The notes under the pieces are model-generated. The model was not told where the DNA came from. It saw nothing but the letters and a program-made list of their open reading frames with translations, and did no database searches. Below, piece after piece: positions 17,485 to 25,532 of a stretch of DNA of 56,640 nucleotides. The stretch is from Nocardia thailandica NBRC 100428. Lineage in GTDB: Bacteria > Actinomycetota > Actinomycetes > Mycobacteriales > Mycobacteriaceae. The stretch spans positions 1-56,640 of the forward strand of contig NZ_BAGK01000211.1 of NCBI RefSeq assembly GCF_000308795.1. The letters are read 5' to 3'. Position 1 is the stretch's first letter; each line of letters starts with the position of its first letter. A program made the translations under genes and the position numbers.

Positions 17485-18741
17485 TTAGAACACAAACAAC
17501 GGTGGTGATTTGGGGAAGGTGACCGGAAGGGACACCAGAGCTCGGTGGAAGGGCCCGGGCCGCCAGGACAGCTGCTCGGCAGGAACCGCCAGTTGCATCT
17601 CGGGCAGTGCGTCGAGCAGCTGGTCGATCGCGTCCTGCGCGATCAGGTAGGCCGCGGACTTCGCGGGGCAGGAGTGCGGGCCGGCGCTCCACGCCAGATG
17701 CGAACGGTTGTCAGTGTATTCGCCGGCATCGATCGCCGGGTCGTTGTTGCACGCGGACATACTGATCACCACCGGCTGATTGGCGGGCAGCCACACGTCG
17801 TCGATGAGGATCGGCTGGCGCGGGTAGGACACGCAGTAGTTGGCCATCGGCGGGTCGGTGAAGAGCACCTCGTCGAGGGCGTCGCGCGTGGACAGGCTGC
17901 CGCCCAGCAGATTTCCCGCGAAGCGCGCGTCGGTGAGCATCAGCAGCAGGGTGTTGGCGATCAGGTTCTGTTCGGGCTCGATGCCCGCGCCGTAGAGGGT
18001 GACCAGCTGGTGGATCATCTCCACGTCGTCGAGGCCGGCCGGGTGGCGGATCAGGCGCGAGGTGATGTCGTCGGCGGGCTCGTTCCGCTTGCGGGTCGAC
18101 AGCTCCAGCAGCGCGTCGGTGAGCATGGCGTTGCCCTTGTCCGCGTTGACGCCCTCGAAGATCGCGGCCATGCCGGTGGCGACCTGCTGGCCGATATCGG
18201 CCGGGCAGCCGAGCATCTCGTTGAGCACGGCGAAAGCGAGCGGGAAGGCGTACTGGCTGATCAGGTCGGCCGCGCCGTCCTCGCAGAAGGCGTTGATCAG
18301 CGGGACCGCGACGCGCTCGATGGTGGCGTGCATCGCGTGCAGGTCGACCTCGGTGATGGCCGCGAGATTGGCCTGCCGATACCGCGCGTGCTCGATCCCG
18401 CTGCTGCGCAGCGCGTTCGGCCGCCATTCCAGCATGGGCAGGATCGGGCACTCGCCGGGGACGTTGCGCTGCCAGGAGCGCGGGTCGGCGGGGAAATGCT
18501 CGGGATCGTTGAGGATCCGCAGCGCGGTGTAGTAACCGATGACCAGCGTCGCGGGCACGCCGGGCGACAGTTCGACCGGCACGAGCGGGCCGAACTCGTG
18601 CCGCATCCGCGCGTAGGCGCCGTGCGGGTCGGCGGCGAACTCCTCGGTGTAGAGGGGCACGCGCGGACCGTCGAGGTCGCGCAGCGGGGAGTTGATCACG
18701 TGACGGCCGGTGGTCGTGGGCGGGTACGGCTGTGCGGTCAA
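17485..18741 (-). CDS. Cytochrome P450 lacking the EXXR motif (CYP157-like)
   Basis: About 418 residues. The haem loop is HLAWSAGPHSCPAKSAA: the Cys is kept, but Phe is Trp and the Gly after Cys is replaced. The K-helix reads DEVLFTDPP, so the Arg of EXXR is absent. The I-helix has GAGIEPEQNL rather than AGxxT. This combination is known for the CYP157 family, found in Streptomyces conservons. The start is taken as TTG 18741, 8 nt after GGAG; GTG 18678 lacks a ribosome site. It follows DUF742 after an 85-bp gap containing a hairpin. Whether it is catalytic or has a structural or regulatory role is open. Confidence 0.85.
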   Translation of the reverse strand: MTAQPYPPTTTGRHVINSPLRDLDGPRVPLYTEEFAADPHGAYARMRHEFGPLVPVELSPGVPATLVIGYYTALRILNDPEHFPADPRSWQRNVPGECPILPMLEWRPNALRSSGIEHARYRQANLAAITEVDLHAMHATIERVAVPLINAFCEDGAADLISQYAFPLAFAVLNEMLGCPADIGQQVATGMAAIFEGVNADKGNAMLTDALLELSTRKRNEPADDITSRLIRHPAGLDDVEMIHQLVTLYGAGIEPEQNLIANTLLLMLTDARFAGNLLGGSLSTRDALDEVLFTDPPMANYCVSYPRQPILIDDVWLPANQPVVISMSACNNDPAIDAGEYTDNRSHLAWSAGPHSCPAKSAAYLIAQDAIDQLLDALPEMQLAVPAEQLSWRPGPFHRALVSLPVTFPKSPPLFVF

Positions 18742-18808
18742 GGTAGGGGCTCCAGTGGACAGTGTGGATCGGCGAAAAGGTGTGCGCGAGCGGTACCGAC
18801 GCTCGCCT

Positions 18809-18826
18809 GCGGGCACCGTTGCCCGC
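18809..18826 (-). terminator. Hairpin directly after the DUF742 gene
   Basis: GCGGGCA-(4)-TGCCCGC is a perfect 7-bp stem touching the DUF742 stop codon. It could attenuate reading into the P450 genes. It lies where a conservon GTPase gene would normally be. Confidence 0.45.
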
Positions 18827-19180
18827 TCAGCCCGACAGGGCGCGCAGCCCGGTGAGGACCTCCTCGAGCAGGGCGAGCTGCGGCACCTCACGGGCCGGGG
18901 CGGGGGAGGACAGGTGGCCGCTGTCGAGCAGGTCGGCGACGACGATCTTGGCGACCGAGGGCGGCAGGTCCAGATGCGCGGCGACCTCGGCGACCGACAG
19001 CACGCCGCTGCCGCGGCAGATCGACAGCACCCGGCGCGCGTCCGGTCCGAGTTCCGGGCCGGCGGGCAGCGCCGCGGTGACCAGCATGATCAGGTCGACG
19101 GCGCGGCTGGGCCGGTGTCTGCCGCCGGTGCGCACGTAGGCGCGCACCAGGTCGGTGTCACGACGCGGCGGGCGGGTCAT
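18827..19180 (-). CDS. DUF742 protein of conservon (CvnC-like)
   Basis: 117 residues. The start (DTDLVRAYVRTGGRHRPSRA) and the winged-helix-like middle (RRVLSICRGSGVLSVAEVAAHLDLPPSVAKIVVADL) match DUF742 proteins of actinobacterial conservons. The family role is unclear; it is thought to join a membrane-associated complex with the sensor ATPase, roadblock protein and GTPase. ATG overlaps the previous stop as ATGA. No GTPase follows. Confidence 0.88.
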   Translation of the reverse strand: MTRPPRRDTDLVRAYVRTGGRHRPSRAVDLIMLVTAALPAGPELGPDARRVLSICRGSGVLSVAEVAAHLDLPPSVAKIVVADLLDSGHLSSPAPAREVPQLALLEEVLTGLRALSG

Positions 19181-19608
19181 GACCGTCCGTGGTCGAACCT
19201 CTGCCCCGACAGGCTGCCGAGCTCGTGGCCGACCCGCCGGGCCAGCTCGTTCATCCGGTGCGCGACCAGGGCGACGTCGACCTCGGTGGTCGCCGACAGC
19301 CCGAGCAGCGCGCCGCGGCCCGCGGCGGTCACGAAGATCATGCCGTGGTCGTATTCGGTGATGTTCTGCAGCAGGTCGGTGCCGGGCCCGCCACAGAACT
19401 CGCCGAGCGCCTTGCCGAGGGAGCGCAGCCCGGAGGCCGCGGCGGCGAAGCGCTCGGCGTCGTCGCGAACGATGCTGCGGGAGTGGGCGATCCGGAGTCC
19501 GTCCTCGGACAGCAGGACCACGAAGCGCACGCCGGGTAGCTCGAGCTCCTCGAGGAGCCAGCCTAGTTTGTTGCCGCTGTCGGCCTGGATGCCGGCGGGA
19601 GTACTCAT
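19177..19608 (-). CDS. Roadblock/LC7 domain protein of conservon (CvnB-like)
   Basis: 143 residues, one roadblock/LC7 domain (LGWLLEELELPGVRFVVLLSEDGLRIAHS, then GMIFVTAAGRGALLGLSATTEVDVALVAHRM). In the MglB/CvnB group these dimers act on a small Ras-like GTPase. Both ends overlap neighbours as ATGA. The usual GTPase partner is not in this operon, so it must be encoded elsewhere or have been lost. Confidence 0.9.
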   Translation of the reverse strand: MSTPAGIQADSGNKLGWLLEELELPGVRFVVLLSEDGLRIAHSRSIVRDDAERFAAAASGLRSLGKALGEFCGGPGTDLLQNITEYDHGMIFVTAAGRGALLGLSATTEVDVALVAHRMNELARRVGHELGSLSGQRFDHGRS

Positions 19609-20993
19609 CGTCGGGTCGTCCCTTCGGTGTGGTCGGCGGCCGCGCGGCCGCTGCGGGAACCGCTGTGCCACGCGGCGGCGATGTCGGTCCGTACGGGCAC
19701 CGGTTCGTCGTCGGTGGTCGACGCGGGTGGAACGGCGGGCGCGACGGCACGGCGCCGTCGCCGGGGCAGCCCGCTGCCGGTGAGCTCGTGGATCACCGCG
19801 GACCCGGACTCGGGTTCGGGCGCCGCGCCGACGGGCACCGGCTCCCGGGCCGGGGACGGTGGTTCCGGCGCGGGCGTGGGCGCAGGCGCGGCGGGCGCCT
19901 CGTCCGGGGTGTCCAGCGGCGCGAGCAGGGCGTCGGGCAGGAACACCATGGCGCGCATGCCGCCGTAGGCGTTGGGCCCGTCGATGAAGACGGTGAAGCC
20001 GTAGCGGCGGGCCAGCGCCGCGGCGCCGGGGAAACCGACCTTGGGGGAGGGGCCGAGCTGGTGGATGTCGATCTCGCGCTCGCCCGCGAGGATCTGGCGC
20101 GCCTCCTCCATCTGCTCCTGGCTCATCCGCACGCCGGCGTCGTCGACGATCACCGTGACGCCGTGATGGCCCTCCTGGAAGGTGATGTCCACGAACGAGG
20201 TCGGCGGTGAGTAGCGCAGGGCGTTGTCGAGCAGGGAGGCGAGGGTGTGCACGACCGGTTCGACCACGCGGCTGACCACGACCCGGTCGGACTGGGCGGC
20301 CCGCACCCGCTGGTAGTCGCGGACCCGGCCCACCGCGCCGCCGACCACGTCGGTGAGCGTCTGCGCGGGCCACCGCCTGCCGGGCAGGCCGCCGCAGACG
20401 ATCACATAGGACTGGGCCTGGCGGATCATCTGCTGCACCGTGTGGTCGATGCGGGTGAGGGTCGCGTAGACCTCCTCGTCGCGGTGCTCGCGCAGGGCGA
20501 CGCTGACGACCTGGCTGATGTCGGCGCCCAGGCTCACCACCGAGGTGCCGAAGGAGCGCACCGCGCCGCTGGTCGTGTCGCGGGCCAGCGAGGAGATCTC
20601 TTCCCGCGCGGCGCGATCGGCGGCGTGCACGGCGTCGTAGGTGCGCCGCTCGGCCTCCTCGGCGACCAGATCGGCCGTGTCGGCGCGGATGGTCAGCAGG
20701 CTGTCGGCGCAGCTGTCGGCGAGGTGGCCCAGCGCGACCGCGACCCGCGAGTGCTCGAGGCCCGACGGCACCTCGACCAGGGGGGCGACGCGCTCGCCGC
20801 GGCGCACGGTGTCGGTGATCGCGGGCAGCGTGTGCGCGGCGAAATAGTCGAGGGCCTCGGCGCTCTCGTCGAGACGGGTGGCCAGCGCGTCGGCGCGGGC
20901 GCGTTCGCGGCGCACGGAGTGCGCGGCGACGAACGCCACCGAGAGCACCAGGACGGCGGCGAGTATCCAGCAGGTCAGTGCGGCGGTATCCAA
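19605..20993 (-). CDS. Conservon sensor-like ATP-binding protein (CvnA-like)
   Basis: 462 residues. One N-terminal membrane helix (LTCWILAAVLVLSVAFVAAH) is followed by a long helical region and an HATPase_c domain with the N-box LASLLDNALRYSPP near 260 and VDDAGVRMSQEQ near 295. The last ~100 residues are Pro/Ala-rich, ending in a basic RRRRRA segment. No typical phospho-His box is seen, as in other CvnA proteins. The start is TTG 20993 behind overlapping AGGAAC repeats; this is less certain than the rest. It heads the operon sensor-roadblock-DUF742-P450-P450. Confidence 0.85.
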   Translation of the reverse strand: MDTAALTCWILAAVLVLSVAFVAAHSVRRERARADALATRLDESAEALDYFAAHTLPAITDTVRRGERVAPLVEVPSGLEHSRVAVALGHLADSCADSLLTIRADTADLVAEEAERRTYDAVHAADRAAREEISSLARDTTSGAVRSFGTSVVSLGADISQVVSVALREHRDEEVYATLTRIDHTVQQMIRQAQSYVIVCGGLPGRRWPAQTLTDVVGGAVGRVRDYQRVRAAQSDRVVVSRVVEPVVHTLASLLDNALRYSPPTSFVDITFQEGHHGVTVIVDDAGVRMSQEQMEEARQILAGEREIDIHQLGPSPKVGFPGAAALARRYGFTVFIDGPNAYGGMRAMVFLPDALLAPLDTPDEAPAAPAPTPAPEPPSPAREPVPVGAAPEPESGSAVIHELTGSGLPRRRRRAVAPAVPPASTTDDEPVPVRTDIAAAWHSGSRSGRAAADHTEGTTRR

Positions 20994-21530
20994 GTTCCTC
21001 TGTTCCTCGTGGTCGACGGGACCGAGCTCAGCCTCGTTCTCCGCCGCTCGTCACGGCCCCAGCGCGAACCCACACATCGCAACCACCAGATCTTCCGTCA
21101 GTCCACACACAGACTTCCGGTCGGTGACGCATGACCGGAACCGAACTGTCGCCGGTTCCCCCGCCCGGGCGGCCCACCGCACGCCGCACCCGGTGATAGG
21201 GGCAGATGATCGATCGATAAGCCGTGCCGATCGCCACCACCGACCCCCGGCGACCCGGATACCCTAGCAACATTTCCGGATGGGTGGACCGTATCCGGTT
21301 GAACCAGACAGCCTTTCGGAACCCTCTCCAGGGCCTGCCGAGTAGGTCGCCGCGGAGCCCTATCGGGCCGGTTTCGTGAGGTCGGGCGCCGTCGGGGAAC
21401 GCGCACGCGCGCGGCACCCGTGCCGGGGTGCCGCCAGGACGCCCGCGCCGATCCCGCATCGAGGCGATCATCACGTTTGGGCGACGCGCTCGGTGGGAAT
21501 GGCGTGAACCCACCACGGGGAAGGCGGCTT
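20994..21530. other. 537-bp non-coding gap between mce operon end and conservon
   Basis: No convincing gene was found on either strand; the open frames here have Arg/Pro-rich shadow composition. It should contain the mce operon terminator and the conservon promoter. A short GATCGATCGAT repeat lies near 21210. Lower GC near 21260-21320 marks a possible promoter region, but no confident -10/-35 pair can be named. Confidence 0.6.
21412..21433. terminator. Possible hairpin after the mce operon
   Basis: CGGCACCC-(6)-GGGTGCCG, a perfect 8-bp stem, lies 98 bp past the last mce-operon stop. No T-run follows. Confidence 0.4.
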
Positions 21531-22079
21531 TCACCGGTCCGGCAGCGGCGAGCGGACCCGGTTGACCAGCCACCGCCCGCCCTCGCGTTCGAGGGACAGG
21601 GTCACCGTCAGCCTGCCCTGCCGTGGCGTCCCGCCGGTGCCCGCGCCGGCGATCGTCTGATCGATGACGACGATGGCGGTCGCGCTGTCGCGGTCGCCCT
21701 CGCCGACGGCACACTCGACGGCGCCCGCGCGGGAGACGACCCGGCCCTGGGTCAGCACGTCGCGCAGGTCGCGGCTGGTCGCGTCGAACTCGGTGCGCCA
21801 GTCGCCGGTCGCCCGGTCGAGGACCGCCGCGAAATACGCGTCGAGGCGGTCGGCGTCGTAATCGGCCAGCACGGCGCCGTAGGCGCAGGCGGCCGAGCGG
21901 GCCTCCTCGCGGGCGCCGCGATCGGCGTCCAGGTCGCGGTAGCGCAGACCGAACCAGGTCGCGGTGCCCGCGGCGGCGACGGCGGCCGCCGCGGTCAGCG
22001 CCGCGGCGCGACGGGCACGCGACGGCCGCGCGGCGGCGGGTGCGTGGCCGGGCTCGGTGTCGGAAGTGGTGGTGGGCAC
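21531..22079 (-). CDS. Mce-associated membrane protein
   Basis: 182 residues. A Pro/Ala-rich N-terminus is followed by one membrane helix (AALTAAAAVAAAGTATWFGL) and an extracytoplasmic domain of SnoaL/VirB8-like character (ACAYGAVLADYDADRLDAYF, LEREGGRWLVNRV). Such Mas proteins close mce operons and stabilise the Mce transporter. The GTG start at 22079 follows GAAGGA. It lies 17 bp behind mceF in the same operon. Confidence 0.85.
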   Translation of the reverse strand: MPTTTSDTEPGHAPAAARPSRARRAAALTAAAAVAAAGTATWFGLRYRDLDADRGAREEARSAACAYGAVLADYDADRLDAYFAAVLDRATGDWRTEFDATSRDLRDVLTQGRVVSRAGAVECAVGEGDRDSATAIVVIDQTIAGAGTGGTPRQGRLTVTLSLEREGGRWLVNRVRSPLPDR

Positions 22080-22096
22080 GGGTCGTCCTTCGCTGG

Positions 22097-23356
22097 TCAG
22101 TTCGGTGGGAGCGGGTCGGACAGGGCATCGGGGTCGGCACCGGGCGGTGGCGCGGTCGCGGCGCCCGCACCCGCGGGGCGGGGCGCGGCGGCGCTGCCCC
22201 GCACCTGCAGGCCGGGATCGGAGGTGACGCAGTAGTTGTAGAGGCGCACCCGGCCGTCGGTGACCGTGCTCGGCGCGACCGGAATGGTCTCGTACTCGCA
22301 GGTCGGGCGCGGCCAGATGTCCATCAACGTGAAAAAGGCGTTGTCGTGCAGGGGGATGCCCATCGCGGCGGTGCCGGTGACCACCGCGGGGAACAGCGCG
22401 CGCAGCGCCTCGGTGCGCAACCGGGCCGACCGCAGCACCGCGCCCAGATCGGTCACCAGCGCCGTGACCGGGTCGGCCGTCTCGGTCACCACGCCCTCGA
22501 GCGTGCGCAACCGCGCGGGGCCGGTGGTGAGCAGGCCGCGGATCTCGGCGTCGGCGTCGCCGAACGCGGTGAACAGCGCGCCGGACCCGCGCACCAGGGT
22601 GGCGAGGTCGGGCTGGGCGTGCGCGGTGGTCGCGGCGATGACCCGCAGGTGCTCCAGCAGGCCGAGCGTCTGCGGCAAGAGGGCGGTCAGCCCGGCGGTG
22701 GCCTGGCTGAGTCCGGCGATGACCGCGCGCAGCTGCCCCGGCCCGTCGGCGAGGGCCCGGTCCAGCTCGCCGATGATCGCGTCGAGGCGACGGGGGTTCA
22801 GCCCCGAGACGAGAGCTCCGGTGTCGACAAGGAACTCGTTGATCGTGACCGGCGTGCTGGTGCGGTCGGCCTCGACGACCGAGCCCTCGCGCAGGAACGG
22901 GGGCGCCTCGGTGTCGGGCCGGAAGTCCAGGTACTGTTCCCCGGCCGCGGACAGGCGCGCCACCGCGACCGCGCCGTCGGCGGGAATGCGCACCCCGTCG
23001 TCGATCTCGGCCACCGCGACCACCCCGGTCGCGGTGACCTCGACCGCCCGCACCGTGCCGACCCGCACGCCGCGGAAGGTCACGTCCTGGCGGGCCAGCA
23101 GGCCGCCGGAGTCGGCGAGCCGCACCCGGACGACGTAACCGCCGCGCAGCGGATCGATCCCGGCGACCCCGACGGCCAGGTAGCCGCCGCCGATCGGCAG
23201 CAGCGCGACCAGCGCGGCGGTCCCGATCCCCACCACGTGCGCGCGGGCGAACGCGCCGCACCGCACGGCGACGGTCGCGGCGCGGGCGGTCAGGACGTCG
23301 GCCAGGTCCAGGCCCCGCCCGGCCAGGCGGGTGGCCCGTTCGGCGAACCGCGTCAT
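22097..23356 (-). CDS. mceF: MCE-family protein, MceF position
   Basis: 419 residues. One N-terminal helix (VVGIGTAALVALLPIGGGYLA, near 45-65) is followed by the MCE domain (YVVRVRLADSGGLLARQDVTFRGVRVGTV), then a long helical needle region and a Pro/Ala-rich tail. The six Mce proteins are thought to form a hetero-hexameric tunnel that carries lipids to the YrbE permeases. The ATG overlaps the mceE stop. A Cys pair (PTCEYETIP, NYCVTS) near the C-terminus could form a disulfide. Confidence 0.9.
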   Translation of the reverse strand: MTRFAERATRLAGRGLDLADVLTARAATVAVRCGAFARAHVVGIGTAALVALLPIGGGYLAVGVAGIDPLRGGYVVRVRLADSGGLLARQDVTFRGVRVGTVRAVEVTATGVVAVAEIDDGVRIPADGAVAVARLSAAGEQYLDFRPDTEAPPFLREGSVVEADRTSTPVTINEFLVDTGALVSGLNPRRLDAIIGELDRALADGPGQLRAVIAGLSQATAGLTALLPQTLGLLEHLRVIAATTAHAQPDLATLVRGSGALFTAFGDADAEIRGLLTTGPARLRTLEGVVTETADPVTALVTDLGAVLRSARLRTEALRALFPAVVTGTAAMGIPLHDNAFFTLMDIWPRPTCEYETIPVAPSTVTDGRVRLYNYCVTSDPGLQVRGSAAAPRPAGAGAATAPPPGADPDALSDPLPPN

Positions 23357-24444
23357 CGCTGCCCTCCCCGGAGCCGGGCCAGCACCCGCAGCAGGATCTC
23401 GGCCAGGCTGCCGGTGAAGGCGCGCGCGTCGCCCCCGTCGGGCAGCTCGCCGACGTCCGGATCCGTGAGGGCGCCGACGCTCAGATACGAGATGGTCGCG
23501 CCGACCGCGAGCGTGGTGCCCCGCGTCGTGGCGACGAGCCCCGGTTCGACGGCGCGCAGCGCGTCCAGCGCCCCGGACAGGTCGTCACCCATCCGGGTGA
23601 AGCCGTCCATCAGCTGCTGGACGCTGTCGAACAGATGCGTGAAGCGCGGGCCGGTGGTGGTGGCGAAGTCGCCGAGGGCGGCGGTGGCCGTGGCGACCCG
23701 GGTGGTCAGTTCGGTGATGGCCCGGTTGTTCTCGGCGATCACCCCGATCAGCGGCGGGAAGGTCTCCGCGGCCCGGCCCAGGTCGTCCCTGCTGCGGGCC
23801 AGCGTGCCCGCCAGGCCGTCGAGCCCGTGCAGCAGGCCGTCGATCTGCCCCGTGCGGGCGGTGAGCGCGGACAGCGTCGCGGTCAGCTCGGTGATCAGGT
23901 GGGCCAGCACCGGCCCCCGGCCGCCGACGATCGCGTCGAGTTCGCGCGTGATCCGGGCGACCTGCTCGAGGGCGCCGCCGCCGAGCAGCATCGACAGCGA
24001 CATCATCAGGTCCTCGACCGAGGCGCCCGCGGAGGTGTGCTCGCGGTCGATGAGGTCGCCGTCGCCGAGCATCGGTGTGCCCGGCGCGGTCTCGGGGAGC
24101 ACGACGGCCACGAACAGGTCGCCCAGCGGCGCGGGCTGGCGCAGCTCGGCCCTCGTGCCGCGCGGGAGCGCGACGGCCCGGCGGATGTCGAGGTCGACCT
24201 CGGCGAGGAAGGCGGTGGTGTCGATGCCTGCGACGACCCCGATGTCGGTGCCGCCGATGCGGACCCGCGCCTGCTCGGGCAGGTTGAGCGCGTTGTCGAA
24301 GACGGCGCGGAGCCGGTAGGTCGGCCCGTCCACGCCGGGCCGGGGCAGCGGCACCGTGTCCACGGTGACCGCGCAGCCCGACAGCGCCGTGACGGCCGTG
24401 ACGGCCGCGGTGACGAGCAGCGCGCCCACGCGTCGCCGCGTCAT
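23353..24444 (-). CDS. mceE: MCE-family lipoprotein, MceE position (LprK-like)
   Basis: 363 residues with a lipoprotein signal; the lipobox ALSGC places the acylated Cys at residue 24. The MCE domain follows (YRLRAVFDNALNLPEQARVRIGGTDIGVV). The Mce lipoprotein anchors the complex in the outer face of the membrane. Start and stop overlap neighbours as ATGA. The preceding gene also encodes a lipoprotein. Confidence 0.92.
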   Translation of the reverse strand: MTRRRVGALLVTAAVTAVTALSGCAVTVDTVPLPRPGVDGPTYRLRAVFDNALNLPEQARVRIGGTDIGVVAGIDTTAFLAEVDLDIRRAVALPRGTRAELRQPAPLGDLFVAVVLPETAPGTPMLGDGDLIDREHTSAGASVEDLMMSLSMLLGGGALEQVARITRELDAIVGGRGPVLAHLITELTATLSALTARTGQIDGLLHGLDGLAGTLARSRDDLGRAAETFPPLIGVIAENNRAITELTTRVATATAALGDFATTTGPRFTHLFDSVQQLMDGFTRMGDDLSGALDALRAVEPGLVATTRGTTLAVGATISYLSVGALTDPDVGELPDGGDARAFTGSLAEILLRVLARLRGGQR

Positions 24445-25532
24445 CGCAGCAGTCCCAGCAGCGCGCCCAGGACCCCGAGATCGGGTCCGAGATCGGTGAT
24501 CCGGCCGGTCCGGCAGCCGTCGGCGCGCAGCTGCACGCGCTCGCAGAACACCGCGAGCGCCTCGCCGTCGAGCAGGGACTTGTCGGTGAGCAGGTGCAGC
24601 CGCGCGGTGCGGGTGCCGGGATCGACGGCCGCGGCGAAATTCTCGAAGAACAGCGGAGCGACGTCGACGATCTCGGTGAGTTCCCCGCCGTGGCCGCGCA
24701 TCTGGGCGAGGACGGTGGTCAGGCGGGTGAGGGCGGCGATGAGCGGTTGCCGGTTCTCCGCGACCAGGGCGGAGACGTCGGTGACGAAGCCGTCGAGCTG
24801 GGCCAGCACGGCGCGCAGGCCCGGGGCCTGCTCCCGCATCAGGGTGACCAGCTCGGTCAGCCGGGCGCTGAAATCACGGACCGTGCGGTCGTTCTCGGCG
24901 AACACGGCGGTGAGGTCGTTGAGCCGGACGATCGCGTCGGAGATCTGGTCCTTGTTGCCCAGTGTGGTCCGGAAGGCGGTGGCCAGGGCGCCCAGGGTCG
25001 CCCGGATCCGGTCGCCGTTGCCGTCGAGGACGGGGAAGAGCACCCGGCTGGACAGGGGCCCGGCCGTGGCGTCACCGGCCAGGGTCCTGCCGAGTTCGTC
25101 GAAGGTGCGCAGGATGCGGTCGAGCTCGACGGGGGTGCGGGTGCGGGCGAGGGGCAGGTGCGCCCCGTCGGCGAGGACCGGGCCGTCCCCGGCGTGGCCG
25201 GGATACAGCTCGATGTGCCGGTTGGTGATGAACTGCGGGGAGACCAGCGCGGCGACGGCCTCGGCGGACACCGCCGTGCCGGGATCGAGGGTCATGGCCA
25301 CCTCGACGAAGCGGCCCTTGGGCGTCACGGCGTCGACCGACCCCACCGGCACCCCGAGGACGGCGACCTCGTTGCCCGGATACAGGCCCGCCGCGCTCGC
25401 GAAATCGGCGGTCAGGTGGATCCGGCCGCCGAGCAGCCGGTCGGGGAGCGAGGAGATCTGGCGGGGGAGGGTGCAGCCCGCCAGGAACAGGGCCGCGGCC
25501 AGCAGCGCGCCCAGGCGCGCGCCGGTGGTCAT
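24441..25532 (-). CDS. mceD: MCE-family lipoprotein in MceD position
   Basis: 363 residues. The N-terminus is a clear lipoprotein signal (ARLGALLAAALFLAGC, Cys at residue 20) followed by the MCE domain (IHLTADFASAAGLYPGNEVAVLGVPVGSV). In the well-known M. tuberculosis operons only the E-position protein is a lipoprotein, so two neighbouring lipid-anchored subunits are a variant. ATG 25532 overlaps the mceC stop as ATGA. The C-terminus has a Cys pair (VFCERVQLRADGCRTG). Confidence 0.9.
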   Translation of the reverse strand: MTTGARLGALLAAALFLAGCTLPRQISSLPDRLLGGRIHLTADFASAAGLYPGNEVAVLGVPVGSVDAVTPKGRFVEVAMTLDPGTAVSAEAVAALVSPQFITNRHIELYPGHAGDGPVLADGAHLPLARTRTPVELDRILRTFDELGRTLAGDATAGPLSSRVLFPVLDGNGDRIRATLGALATAFRTTLGNKDQISDAIVRLNDLTAVFAENDRTVRDFSARLTELVTLMREQAPGLRAVLAQLDGFVTDVSALVAENRQPLIAALTRLTTVLAQMRGHGGELTEIVDVAPLFFENFAAAVDPGTRTARLHLLTDKSLLDGEALAVFCERVQLRADGCRTGRITDLGPDLGVLGALLGLLR

